Assembly (NCBI RefSeq): GCF_025766255.1
Contig: NW_026516665.1
Coordinates: forward strand, 806,001-870,000
Reading direction: 5' to 3'
Source: Zychaea mexicana
Lineage: Eukaryota > Mucoromycota > Mucoromycetes > Mucorales > Lichtheimiaceae
DNA: 64,000 nucleotides
Numbering within the stretch: the first letter of the stretch is position 1; each line of letters opens with the position of its first letter. Positions 50,148-60,563 of this stretch are shown here, one piece after another. A program made the position numbers and the translations under genes. The notes beneath the pieces were generated by a model, which was not told the origin of the DNA, did not search any database, and saw only the letters and a list, made by a program, of their open reading frames with translations.

Positions 50148-50160
50148 ATGGATGAGGCAT
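48859..50160 (-). CDS. CreA/Mig1-like C2H2 zinc-finger protein
   Basis: A single exon gives 433 residues. Two adjacent C2H2 fingers at about 27-80 read [25 protein letters not shown] then [28 protein letters not shown], close to the fingers of CreA/Mig1 carbon-catabolite repressors, including the RLEH and RSDEL recognition helices that contact a G/C-rich site. A third finger near 183-210 ([24 protein letters not shown]) stands apart. The rest is low complexity: polyalanine near 10, polyglutamine near 160, Asn/Asp and Ser runs, polythreonine. In finger 2 the cysteine spacing is CTLC rather than the CxxxxC usual in CreA. It lacks introns, unlike most neighbours. It may repress genes in good carbon supply; target and true orthology are inferred. 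Next to the MFS pair. Confidence 0.85.
49655..49690 (-). repeat. CAG/CAA repeat (polyglutamine)
   Basis: On the minus strand a run of CAG and CAA codons gives about nine glutamines in the CreA/Mig1-like protein. Similar short runs (polyalanine at 50110-50145, polythreonine at 49272-49300) occur in the same gene. Confidence 0.8.
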
Positions 50161-51007
50161 GGCTTATGTTTAGGTGGGATATATGTATATGTGTATGTGT
50201 GTTTTGTTTATTTGAAGCGGAAAGCACTGGTTCTAATACGCGGCAGACAGCGGGAGTGCGAGTGCGAGTGAGAGTGATGAGTAGAGAGATGCTATGTAGA
50301 AAGAAGAAGAAGAAGAAGGTGGACTGGGGGAAGGGAAAAGGCGACGACGATTGATGTAGAAGAAAAGCTTATTATATATACTCTTGATTTGTATGTGTTG
50401 CAAAGAGGAGCCGTTCACTTACTGCTGCTGCTGCTGCTACTGTATATTTTTTATGTGCACCCCACTCCGTCCTCTCTTTGAAGGGCTATTGTAAGTTTTT
50501 ATGTGGACACAAAATATGCGGGGTTTCCGATGTCTTTGTGTATGGTCGTTGGTTGATCCATGCATCTTCCCCCATACCTCATGATATTTTCGTTTCTGTA
50601 CACACTTATTGTTATTATTATAATTACTGCTATGTGATGCGCTGTAAAACGCTGCCCGTTGCGCCCATCTCTCTCTCTCCCTTTATCATTGAAACTCATA
50701 GGAGAGAACGTGTGCGAAGTATTCCAGAACAGCCACTTTATTCCCTATGGTAACGAAACGTGCTGACGGTCAATCGATTATCCGGGGAGAGGTCGGAGGA
50801 GGAGAAGGAGAAGGTGACATCACCATCCGCACATAAGTTTCTCTCTAGTTCTCTTGTTTCGCTGTCTCCGGTCTGCTCGCTTTGCATATGAACGCGTCGC
50901 CCGCCGTCAACATGTCCGGGGCTTTAAACAAAATTTCGTGCGAAATCTGCTTTCATTTCTTTTTCTTCTTTTATTAACACTTTCGAAAGAAACAAACAAT
51001 TACAAAA
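50161..51007. other. Divergent promoter region (zinc finger / SOD2)
   Basis: About 850 bp between divergent starts. A TATATATA-like element near 50373 could serve the minus-strand gene. GAGAG/GAAGAA-rich simple sequence surrounds 50270-50320 and 50790-50820. A pyrimidine-rich leader precedes the SOD2 ATG. No gene is seen. Confidence 0.4.
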
Positions 51008-52312
51008 ATGCTTTCGCTCGCTGCCCGTTCCGTCAAGTCCTCCAACTTCAAGTCGGCTGCTCGCTGCTTGACTGCCGTCCGCACCAAGGTCACCTTGCCT
51101 GATCTTCCTTACGGCTATGATGTATGTTTTCTTACCAACGCGTATTACCAAACCCACGGGGTGGGACCAACAAAAGCCCATCATTGTGATTAATAAAAAT
51201 GTTTGTTCGTGCTCTCTTAGGCGCTTGAACCCTATATCAACACTGAAATCATGAAGCTCCACCATTCCAAGCACCATCAAACCTATGTCAATGCTTACAA
51301 TGTTGCCGAGGAAAAGTTGCAGAGCTCGTTCCAGGCTAACAACCTGACCGAGCTGATTGCTTTGCAAAACGCAATCAAGTTTAACGGTGGTGGTGAGTTC
51401 GGTCTCTTTTTACCCTAAACGCGTGTCAATTACTTTATAAACAAACAAGCAACAGACTGGCAGCAAACAAGAGAAATACTTAGAAAATGTAAAATGTGTG
51501 TAGGTCACATCAACCACAGCTTGTTCTGGCAAAACTTGGCACCCAAGAGCAATGGTGGCGGTGAGCTGCCCAAGGGCGACTTGTTGAGCGCGATTGAAAC
51601 CAAGTGGGGCTCCTTTGATGGTTTTGTTGCCAAGTTCAATGCCGCTGCTGCTGGCGTCCAAGGTAAGCAAAGGCAAATCCATTGATTGGATATGACTCGT
51701 CATCGGCTATTAACTCCTGTCACCTTTCATGATCCTTCTAGGCTCTGGCTGGGCATGGCTGGTAAGAATCAAATTGAATCTTCTATAGAGTTGAATTAAG
51801 GGGGGGAGAGATTACTAATGGATGACGTTGGGAATGTAAACAGGGCTTCAACAAGGAATCGAAGCAGCTGGAGATCGCCACCACTCCGAACCAAGATCCC
51901 TTGCTCGGTAAGCAGCAAAAGTCTGGCCCCGAAAGGGCGCGCATGAAGACACTGACCGGTGAATGGCTAAAGTGTTTAACCGGAACGTGCATTTAACTCA
52001 ATACTCTTGTAGGATTGGCTCCTCTTTTGGGTGTTGATGTCTGGGAGCATGTAAGTAGTGCTTTTGGGCTGGGAGTTTTAATTCCGCGGAGTGGGGGAGG
52101 AGGAGGAGCTCAAGTCGATCGCACACACCTGCGCATCACACTCGCACCTTGTTCTCTTACACTTGACTAAACAATTGGGGTCACGGGGGGTGTTTCTTTT
52201 CCATTAGGCCTACTACCTTCAGTACAAGAATGTCCGCCCGGACTATCTCAAGGCCATCTGGGAGGTCATCAACTGGAAGACCGTTGCCGAGCGTTTCTCC
52301 AAGGCCCAGTGA
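51008..52312 (+). CDS. SOD2: Manganese superoxide dismutase, mitochondrial
   Basis: Seven exons (51008-51121, 51221-51392, 51504-51662, 51742-51761, 51844-51907, 52013-52050, 52208-52312) give 223 residues. The first ~26 residues ([19 protein letters not shown]...) are basic and form a mitochondrial presequence; the mature enzyme begins near [16 protein letters not shown]. Metal ligands are all present: His52 in KLHHSKHH, His100 in GHINHSLFW, Asp185 and His189 in DVWEHAYY. The motif GSGWAWL is complete, though split over a 20-nt exon. The enzyme converts superoxide to peroxide in the mitochondrial matrix. Gly-Gly-Gly before HINHS and the order of motifs favour Mn over Fe. Two other exons are also very short (38 and 64 nt). 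Confidence 0.96.
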
Positions 52313-53054
52313 AAGGCTTTTTGATTGTTGCCCTTAAGCGAGCAACATTGTACAGACCCCTCCTTCCCATTGCAATAAATGTGAATATCATCAATAAACA
52401 AAAAGAGACATTCTGAATGATGTCATTTGCATGAGTGAGATCTCTGTGGAGTAGCAAACATGCTGCGGGTTGAGTTGGGACACACTTGGTTGCTAATGGC
52501 TGTTTGAGAAGCTAACGAAACTAAACTTTTTTTTTCTCACAGCGCATATGCAACACCTCTTCTTGCACACATCTCCCTATGCTGTCTCTTCATGTCTGCC
52601 AAAAGTCGTTCCCGTCCAAATGAGTGAATGACAGTGATGGGCAGCCCATAAAAGGGAGATGCAACAGAGTTTGGGACCGGGGGAGGAAGGGTGGGGGGGC
52701 ATGGGGGCGTGTGCTGCGCCATACCGAGTAAATAACTGCGAATAGAGGACAATCCCAATCGTGTCACAGGCCATGCGCTATTGGTCAGTTCAGCAAAAAA
52801 GATCGACAAAAGCGCAAATCATTCGGACTTTTTAGTGTTTCAAAAGCAAAGAAAATCCCTCCTCCCTTCCCACTCGCTCGCTTCTCTTCTTTTTTCTTTT
52901 TTAACTCCCTTCACCCACCTTCTTGCTCTTCTTCGCTTCTTTTCCTCTTCTTCCTCTACTTCCTCTCGTCCGTTTGGCCTCTACTGCTACCATCACTATT
53001 GCCACCACTATCACCATCCCACCCCCCTCCTCCTTCCTTTTGTCAACTTTCCAA
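52313..53054. other. Intergenic region SOD2 to orphan gene
   Basis: About 740 bp. A guanine-rich tract (GGGGGAGGAAGGGTGGGGGGG, read in two pieces around 52679-52698) and long CT-rich runs before 53055 look like promoter or 5' UTR sequence. The frame of the orphan gene is open upstream to 52923, so a longer N-terminus is possible. Confidence 0.4.
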
Positions 53055-53705
53055 ATGTCCTCAGCACTCGCCCTGCCGCCGTCCAGCACAACAGCAGCGC
53101 AGGCGCTCTACGAACAACAGTCGCCTCAGTTTTGCATCGACACAACCATCACACCGCTCCACCAACAGGACAACTTTTTTCTTCCACCCACGCCACCACC
53201 CACGTCAAACAACTCGTCGCATCGACGTCCTCGTCCCTCACACAGCAGACACCATCGCCACACCGATCGACGGCGCGACTGCTTTGAGCTGCTCCAGGTC
53301 ATCATCCAAGAGAACGAGCGGCGGGAGCGAGAAGAGTTTGAGCAGATGGAACGAGACGCCCCAAAAGTCACCGTTGCACGACGGTCATCCACGAGCCAAG
53401 AACTGCCCAGCATTCTCATTCACAAAGCACAGTCAATACCACCATCACCGCCAGCTACTACCACTACTACTACCACTACCACTACCACTACTACTGTTGC
53501 TACTACTGAGGCTCAAGCACAAGCAGCAGCAGAGGTCAACACACCGCCACCATCCCCAAAACGTCCGTCTGTGCGATTTGCTGCTGATGCCCCTCCCGCC
53601 AAAGCCGCTCCACAGCCGCAACCAACCACTTCTCGAACGTCTTCCATGACAAACAAGCTTCGGAGCCTCTTGCACCTGTCTTCGAAAAAGGTCTCGAACC
53701 TTTGA
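53055..53705 (+). CDS. Low-complexity protein of unknown function
   Basis: A single exon gives 216 residues. I do not recognise a family. The protein is disordered: Pro/Ser/Thr- and Gln-rich N-terminus, an RRRDCFELLQVIIQENERREREEFEQME helix near 72-100 that could be a short coiled coil or binding motif, a run of 13 threonines from an ACC/ACT repeat, then SPKRPSVRFAADAPP and a basic end SSMTNKLRSLLHLSSKKVSNL. The RPSVRF motif resembles a protein-phosphatase-1 docking site (R/K-V-x-F), but this is only a suggestion. Its context (CT-rich leader, clean ATG and stop) supports a real gene. Codon use is C-rich at third positions, like the highly expressed neighbours. Confidence 0.6.
   Translation: MSSALALPPSSTTAAQALYEQQSPQFCIDTTITPLHQQDNFFLPPTPPPTSNNSSHRRPRPSHSRHHRHTDRRRDCFELLQVIIQENERREREEFEQMERDAPKVTVARRSSTSQELPSILIHKAQSIPPSPPATTTTTTTTTTTTTVATTEAQAQAAAEVNTPPPSPKRPSVRFAADAPPAKAAPQPQPTTSRTSSMTNKLRSLLHLSSKKVSNL
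53457..53497 (+). repeat. ACC/ACT trinucleotide repeat (polythreonine)
   Basis: An imperfect ACT/ACC repeat gives 13 consecutive threonines in the orphan protein. Confidence 0.8.
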
Positions 53706-54090
53706 CGATCGGCCCGCCCCTCCAATCCGTATTTCCTGTTAAAGCAGATCCCCACATATTCCACAGTTTCATTTGTTAGCACACTTGTTTCTTTAAAAAA
53801 CACACCTCCACTCCACTCCACTCATACATCTTTTCCACACTGCATCTCCTTTCTTCTCATGTACAGATATCAACACCTATTTTGTTTTGCAAACACCCAC
53901 CCCCTTGTATATTTTGTTTCTCTCATTCTGTTGTTGTCGTTTTTTTTTTCTCTCTTTCTTTTTGGCATGTCACAAGTAACCATAGTAGTAATAATATCAT
54001 AAACCCGTATTACACACAAAGACTGTTTTTGTTGTTTTATTATTGTTATTGTAAGCCAGGAAAAGAGCTCTTTCTCCTTGTCATGTTCTC
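53706..54090. other. Convergent 3' region (orphan / PUP3)
   Basis: About 385 bp of T-rich, CT-rich sequence between convergent stops. It likely holds both 3' UTRs; no other element is seen. Confidence 0.45.
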
Positions 54091-55137
54091 TTAGTCCTGT
54101 GATCATATGGATGGTATTAGCGATAAAGAAGCAGCAAATACTAGTGCCCCGTTTTTACTTCACACTTTACCTGTCGTGCTTTCAGGGTTCTCGTAACAAT
54201 TTTATCCGGTGTTCTACAGTCGGTTACAGACATTATATGAGTTGGACTTTTAAGTTGAACACACCGCATCTTCAGTGCTAGACTTACATGATATGGACTA
54301 CAGCACCCCAGCCAGATAATGCGTCTCGGTCCTGTGCATTCAGCAGCGCCTGCGAAATCGTCTCAAACAGATCCTCGGGCTCTAGATCAGGCTCCCACAA
54401 CGACTCGCACATGCCATACAGATTAGGTCCTGCTGTGCCGCTCACAACAAAGTCCTTGGCAAAGTTGATACAGCCAATCAGATCCATCGAGCATATAAAT
54501 GGCTCGTTGTTCTTGTCCAAACCCGCAACCACGGGCTCCACAAAATACGGTCCAAATCTATATCCTTATCTTGTCAGTGGTTCCCCCATCTTCCTAAGAG
54601 TTAATTGATATAAAGCGCATTCTCATATTACCGTCGCTCGTAAAGTGTGGATGAAACCATGTGTGCTAATGTCTTTGGCTCAATATCTCTTTCTTCGCGC
54701 ATCTTGTACATATTGATCTTGAATCGGAAGCGTTCAGCCCTGCATAAATATGTGTATTATCATATACATCGTGGTCAGTACTGGGTATATGCACATAACT
54801 TCGAATAGTCCCCAGTTGTGGGCATAGTGAAAGCTTACAATGTCAGGACATCGGTTGCCAATCCTGGAAGACCAATGAACGTTTTCTCGGTTCCTTGAAA
54901 CATCTTTTGGAATTCAGTCGATACGGTCATGAACTGTTGACCTAGACGCTTGTCTGCAGCAATAGCCACACAGTTCTTTCCATTCATGGCCACAACGGAC
55001 CCACCATTATATTGCATAATCGACTAGATTGCATCGAAGCAAGAAAAAGTAATACAAGTGTTTTAGTGCTTTTCCTCCCCCGTAAATTTTCTATCGTCAA
55101 TGGGGTGTTGTAATGTATCGTTTAGAATAATTACCAT
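54091..55137 (-). CDS. PUP3: 20S proteasome subunit beta-3
   Basis: Six exons (55135-55137, 54839-55023, 54632-54739, 54288-54557, 54171-54213, 54091-54096) give 204 residues, against 205 in human PSMB3. The first exon is only the ATG; splicing then gives [14 protein letters not shown], nearly identical to the human start. The last exon is GAC TAA, so the protein ends KARQD like the family's KARMD. Motifs include [53 protein letters not shown] and MCESLWEP. Beta-3 is a non-catalytic ring subunit of the 20S core and lacks the N-terminal catalytic Thr. Without the last two exons the frame would stop shortly after VVHIM, missing the conserved tail. Divergent from the WW/FF gene with a 291 bp gap. 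Confidence 0.93.
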
Positions 55138-55428
55138 GATTGGTTATGTAAATTCCTTTCTAGTGGTATCGAAAAAACAAAAGTAGAGAGGATTGAAAAA
55201 GTGACGCGCGGCAAATACGAAGAGAGAGGAAAAAAAAAGTTGAAAGCACCCTTCAGTCCAAAGTGAGTACGCGTCGTCCCCCTCTCTCTCTCTCTCTCAC
55301 ATTGCTCCTTCAGTGAGAGGCGGACCTGGATTTTTACGTCACACTCCGCTGCCCGAAATGGATCGTCTTCTTTTTTTTTTTCTTAGACACCACCACCTGC
55401 GAAAAGAGCATATATTTAAGTTGGCGAA

Positions 55429-57241
55429 ATGGATCCATCACCACCACCACAACAGCAGCAGCAGCAATCGCCTCAACTTCAAACACAGGCGCAAGCACAA
55501 GTGCAAGCACAACTGCCACAGACAGTAGTCAATGCCGACGTGCAATTACCACCAGGTTGGCTGACTGCTCGTCAACCTGGCATGCAAAGGCCTTATTACT
55601 ACAACAGCGCAACCGGTGAAACGAGTTGGACGATCCCACCCATGCCACCACCTGGAGTCACTGGTGCAGCTACAAAAGAAACAGTAAAACCGAAATCGAA
55701 AAAGAAGACAAAGTAACTGAATACACAAAATATATTTTATGCCATGGAAGAAATATGTAAGCTCATATACACATATAACAGGAAACCGATTCCAGGAACA
55801 GAGTGGCTGCTGGTACAGACGCCCGACGGCCTTGAATTCTTTTATCACAAACCGACCAAAAAGTCCGTATGGGAGTTACCAGAAGAGTTAAAGGAACCCG
55901 TGGAGAAGATGAAGGAAGAGGAACGAGAACAACTTAGACAAGAGCAGGAAAAGAAGGAACAAGAGCAACGAGAACGCGAACAGCGTGAACGAGAAGAAAG
56001 AGAGGACGAACAACGACGCATTCAACAACAATTAATAGAACAGCAACAAGGCAAACGTAAAATGGAGGAAGAAGAAAATGACTCGGATAGTACGAAACGG
56101 GCCAAGCATGAAGAAAACGAACAAGAGTCACAGCAGCAGCAGCAGCAGCAGGATGAAGATCAGGAGGCAGCCGAGTAAGTTTTGTGGATACATATTTCGA
56201 CTTGATTCGAATTGCACAGTCGCGATAGGCTCTTACTGATATGATCATTAGAATGACAGAAGAAGATTTGATGTATCAACTACAGGCCATGGAACCTGAA
56301 GAATTGGCGGCCATGGGTCTTGCTCCAGAGGAAGAAGGAGAAGGAGAACATAAACAACAACCTCCTGCACAACAGCAACAACCAGAGAAGTCCAACGAGC
56401 CACCACAGATGTTGGAAGAAGAACGGATAGAACTATTCACGGTAAGCTCGTTGTTTTGTTGACATATACCGAATCCGGTTAAAAAGTACATGTATGCTCA
56501 CAGAAAGACATGGCTATTCCAAACAAACAAATACAGCAAATGTTATCGGAAAAAGATATATCGCCATTCACCACATGGGAAAGAGAACTACCCAAAATGA
56601 TCAATGACGAGCGCTATAGCTGTAAGTTTTTCGACACTCGTTGATTTTCTGCTAGTAGACCCTCATTTTAGCTGATCCCTTATAGTGATACAACCACTTA
56701 GCAAGCGGAAGAACCTGTTTGATAATTTCTGTCGCGTGCTTGCTCAAGAGCACAAGGCCAAGAAGCCTGTTACCAAGGTAAAAAACCGACTACAAAGGCA
56801 TTATAAGAATGATCCCACAAGATGAATTGCTAACTACGTGCACTACAGCCTCCAGAAGAACAATTCATGTCGCTACTAAAAGAAGAAGCAACAGCCAAAA
56901 TGTATTGGGACGACTTTCGACGCAAAGTCAAGAACGACAGTCGCTTTAAAGCCATCCGTGAAATCAAGACACGCGAATCCATGTTTAAAGATTATGTCAA
57001 AAAGCTCCGGAAGGAAAAAGATGCGTCTGCGGCTTCCGGAAGTCACAGCAGCAAACGCGACAAACAGAGGGCATACATGGATCTGCTCAAACAAACCAAG
57101 GAGATTCACGCAGGCATGCGGTGGCGGGATGCAAAGGTCATTTTAGAAAAGGATAGTCGATACCTTGCGATCGAGTCAAAGCATCTTCGCGAGGACCTGT
57201 ATCGTGACTATTTGGATGATTTGGATCGAAAGAGACGATGA
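55429..57241 (+). CDS. WW/FF-domain pre-mRNA splicing factor (Urn1/Dre4-like)
   Basis: Six exons (55429-55712, 55782-56174, 56252-56441, 56504-56621, 56686-56777, 56849-57241) give 489 residues. A glutamine-rich start is followed by WW domain 1 (about 38-72, LPPGWLTARQ...TSWTIPP) and WW domain 2 (about 100-135, GTEWLLVQTPDGLEFFYHKP...VWELP). A long charged Glu/Arg/Gln coiled region with a basic KRAKHEE patch follows, then FF-type domains: FTTWERELPKMINDERYSLI...NLFDNFCRVL, AKMYWDDFRRKVKNDSRFKAI...SMFKDYVKKL and a C-terminal FF-like repeat ending DLDRKRR. This build matches yeast Urn1 and fission-yeast Dre4, relatives of TCERG1/CA150, which bind the spliceosome and phosphorylated RNA polymerase II tail. 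Two WW and three FF repeats is more than Urn1 has. A degenerate copy of its 3' end lies at about 60.1-60.3 kb. Confidence 0.85.
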
Positions 57242-57875
57242 TTTTTTCTTTGCTTCTTTCTTTATTTCAAGTGAATGACTTTGTGGGATTTTTTTTATTG
57301 TGGGCAATTTTAAGGCTGGTTCAGCATCATGTCTGCACTATATAAAAAGACGAGAATGATCTCAAAAACAGTTTCGTTCTTTTTCAAGTCTCTTTGAAGG
57401 ACCAAGTTCAAAGTTTTGCAGGGGAAAGCCATAGTCGACACACAAAGCTTGAAAGCTATGCTTATAGTTTGTTATTCTCTGGTAAACTGCTGCTTCTTTG
57501 CCACTTATTGATGCTGTTTGGCCGGCGTAAAAAGTCTAAAAAAATAGGCAGAGCGAAAAGATCTACCGATATGATATGGTCTATTTCATCTATAACCGCC
57601 AAACATTTCCCCAAAATTGAAAGCTATCAACCAAATCAATTGCTTTTATTTAGTCTAGTTCTATTTGGCTATATAACTCCTCTAAAGCATGTTTTGGGAA
57701 GGAGAGGATAGTCGTCAAAGTCGGCCGGTCAGGCGAAGGGGAAAATTGAAACGCACTCATGCATATTCGGGTAAACAATACTCGCGTGAAATTTCCTAAT
57801 TTGGCTAATATCTAATGCCTTACACTGTCACTGGCAAGAGCTATGAGATGGGGCCACACCCTTTTCCTTCGACCA
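57242..57875. other. Intergenic region upstream of transposase relic
   Basis: About 630 bp. TATAAAAAG near 57341 and TATATAACTCC near 57669 are promoter-like. An open frame at 57394-57711 has a hydrophobic middle but no recognised family. The left terminus of the element was not identified. Confidence 0.35.
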
Positions 57876-59474
57876 GACGCCACCACTTAGAAAGCGTCTA
57901 AAGAGCGCAAGAGAAAACGCAAAGAGAAAACAACACAATGAATATGAAAGATTTATAGCTTCGGGAAATCCAGCGATTGTTACACTTGTCAATGCAGAAT
58001 CCGAATCAAATGACAACGACGACGATACTAACAATGATTGGGAACTCGTTGACTTGACTCACGATAATTTACAACAGGCTGCAAATCTATTGCTGGTTTG
58101 GAGGGACGATGCAGATAGATCCATGCGCGTAGTATACAACAAAGGCTCCCGTACGACCGATTGGCGAAGACGAACAGAAGCAGAAGGTGCTGCAGAAGGT
58201 TGCAAAAAAGTCACCAGCTATTATAAGAAGGCGACGCAAACGCCGAGTAAAATTCTTCCAAGCTCTCTCCAAAAAACCATAGAATTGCCATTGTCGATAG
58301 TGACGAGCAACTCTCACAACTTTTAGCATCTTTAACAGCACTTATAAAGCCAGTAGCGAACCAAGGAAGCACGTTCAATACTATTGATGCTTCTCAAATG
58401 GCGAAAACACAAGCTGTATACCGGTACTACTATTATCGATCACAGGGATTGAACAACAGTATTGATAGTTCGCAAATATCTGGACCACTCCATCAAAAGA
58501 GTACAGGGCAAAGGCCATCTGCTACTGGGCGCGCGAATTCCGTGATTCTGGGTCCATCTCAACACACCAACAATGCGTAACATCCTTGCTTTGGTTGAAT
58601 TTATTAATGGAAACTATCGTCCCTAAAGTACTTGGTGTTCTAGGCTCAGTATCACAGACGACATTATGGCGATGCATGTCTGAATGGGGTTATCGATACC
58701 GCAAAAAAAAGCAAGGGTATATACTACGACGGGCACGAATGAGATGACGTGGTAGCATACCGATTACAATGGGCGAAACAAATGATGAAGTACTAGAAGC
58801 AAATGGAGTCGTACGAAGGAGAACGTGCAGAAGTCACAACTGAGCCATCTTTAGCGCCAGATCAAAAAAACAAATCGTTATGGTTACCCATGACGAGAAC
58901 GACGTTAGACAAAAGCTATGGCTGGCAGACGGCGAGAGTATCCTACGCAACAAAAGTCCTGGGCAATCCATTATGATATCCGAGTTCCAATGCGCGTGTC
59001 ATGGCACAATGCGATCTGGAATATGGACCTCGCGTACGTATTTCTATGGAGGGGCTAACCGGGAACAGTATTGGACCAGCAAAGACATGGTTAAGCAGCT
59101 AGAAGAAGACGCGATCCCACTATTTGACCTCTTGCACCCTGGTTGTCAAGCATTATTCATATTCGATCAAAGTAGTAATCATAACGCTTACCCAAGTGAT
59201 GCAATACTGGCGCGAACCATGTGCAAGGATCCAAGGTGGTGTGGGGGTGCATAACGCAGAACATGACTGCAGCACGCACGTGTATCGGGACGGCTGCTTT
59301 ATTGATGAAGCAACACAAAGGATGTACATGAACATCGAAGAAAATATCAAGAAACGCAAGCGAAATGTCACGGCCGACAAACAGTAAGTATGCCATTTCA
59401 AAGGGATACAAATGATCTTAAAGGAGCGTGGACTTTTGTTTGAAGAATACCCGTATAATCTACCATAAAACATC
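57876..59474 (+). pseudogene. Decayed DDE transposase, same family as 1-1892
   Basis: Recognisable pieces follow in order on the plus strand. A basic, Asn/Asp-rich N-terminal part with WRDDADRS and SRTTDWRRR runs at 57876-58326. A piece with SQTTLWRCMSEWGYRYRKKK follows near 58640-58712. Next come YYDGHE then TGA at 58740-58742 where the intact copy has an Arg (CGA), and TAG at 58794-58796. A frameshift in an A-run near 58865 precedes VTHDENDV...LW (part of the first Asp motif with a gap), SPGQSIMISEFQCACHG, FYGGANREQYWTSKDMVKQL, FDQSSNHNAYPSDA, and KGIQMILKERGLLF up to about 59470. The final third, with the catalytic Glu motif FIERYWG, is missing. It is clearly non-functional. Whether it is a solo relic or part of a larger dead element is not known. 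Confidence 0.8.
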
Positions 59475-59671
59475 ACACCGTAATCTCCACCAGTGTATCA
59501 TACTGAAAAAAATTCGGATTGCCAGAAAAAAATGAACACCAATTTAAAGAAGCATAAATTTCGTGAGGAAAGGCCTTTTCAAGTGGGAATTTTTGACTGG
59601 TGGGGGCGAATATCTGTCGCTCTCATTGTTCTTTTATCGCGTACCAACTTACAACGCGTGCATCTGCCGCC

Positions 59672-60055
59672 ATGTTTTCTCGACTGCAGAATCTCTTTAT
59701 ATCTTTGGTTCCTGGCGTCAAGAACAAATCTACTACGCATACCACTACCACGGGTAAACTTTAAGTTTTTTTCCTTTATTCTTCATTTCTGTTAAAAATG
59801 CGCCTTTCGTCTTGTCAACTCAAAAAATATACTCTGTTGAATAAAGTACAAGTAGATCCTGATAACAACAATTCCCCTCGGACTATGGCATCAGCCCTTC
59901 CTGTCCACGTTCGAAAACCAAGCCAGTCTTTAGAAATTGTTACTACTGCTGCTACTAATGGTGACAGCAAAAGAGGAGTTATATGTACGCGAACAAGGCT
60001 GTATGAAAGCATAAAGTCTGTAGGTAAGCAACAATACATAGCTGTAAGTGTTTTT
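59672..60055 (+). pseudogene. Probable orphan 5' gene fragment
   Basis: An ATG at 59672 opens MFSRLQNLFISLVPGVKNKS...; a GT-AG splice (donor near 59753, acceptor AAAG near 59850) joins it to VQVDPDNNNSPRTMASALPVHVRKPSQSLE...KRGVICTRTRLYESIKSVGKQQYIA, which ends at a possible donor near 60053. The peptide looks like real coding sequence but I do not recognise it, and what follows is a degenerate piece of another gene. It may be a truncated gene or a fusion of fragments. The coding status is uncertain. Confidence 0.35.
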
Positions 60056-60101
60056 CCTTTTGCACTAAATGTTTTTTGTTTTTTTAAAAGTGATTTTATT
60101 G

Positions 60102-60290
60102 CATAGCAAGCGGAAAATTCTGTTTAACAATTTTGTTGCGTGCTTGTTTAAAAGCACTAGGCCCAAATACACCGTCGCTACTGCAGCCGAGCTGCATGAG
60201 TTTAAGTCTTAAGGATGGTTGATAATATGCTACCGAGTCTCAATATCTTTTCGAGGACGTTATCATGATAGAACTGATTGATCAAGACAT
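60102..60290 (+). pseudogene. Degenerate copy of WW/FF gene 3' end
   Basis: 60102-60169 aligns with exon 5 of the WW/FF gene (about 56696-56764) at roughly 80% identity by eye, most changes being C-to-T or G-to-A. 60215-60290 aligns with its last coding stretch (about 57151-57230) at lower identity. The sequence in between is largely deleted, and the 71-nt intron separating exons 5 and 6 in the parent is absent. Stops and frame breaks are present, so it is not coding. Confidence 0.7.
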
Positions 60291-60563
60291 GATATCTTCT
60301 TTGACGTGTGATAGCGATGATTAATTGGAGTGGATTGGATTGGATTGCAGCCTTTGTTGTTTGATGTTTCAAACCGAACTGAAACCTGCATATTAAATTT
60401 TCCAAATTGCATTTGCCGCATCACGCAAACAAAATTTGAAGCGCTAGCTCTGGTGTTGAACGACGACGAAGCGAGCGACAATACCCCAGCTCTCTCTTTC
60501 TCTCTTTTTCCTTTCCTTTTTTCCCCTTTACACATACATCTTTTGCATAGTTGATCCTTCAAA
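60291..60563. other. HSP90 upstream region
   Basis: About 270 bp before the HSP90 ATG, ending in a pyrimidine-rich leader (CTCTCTCTTTCTCTCTTTTTCC). GAACTGAAAC near 60377 contains two tandem GAA units and a TTC slightly upstream, but their spacing does not fit a standard heat-shock element. Confidence 0.35.

Noticed and set aside
60365..60385. Heat-shock element upstream of HSP90
   Set aside because: GAA and TTC units occur, but not at the contiguous 5-bp spacing of a functional element.
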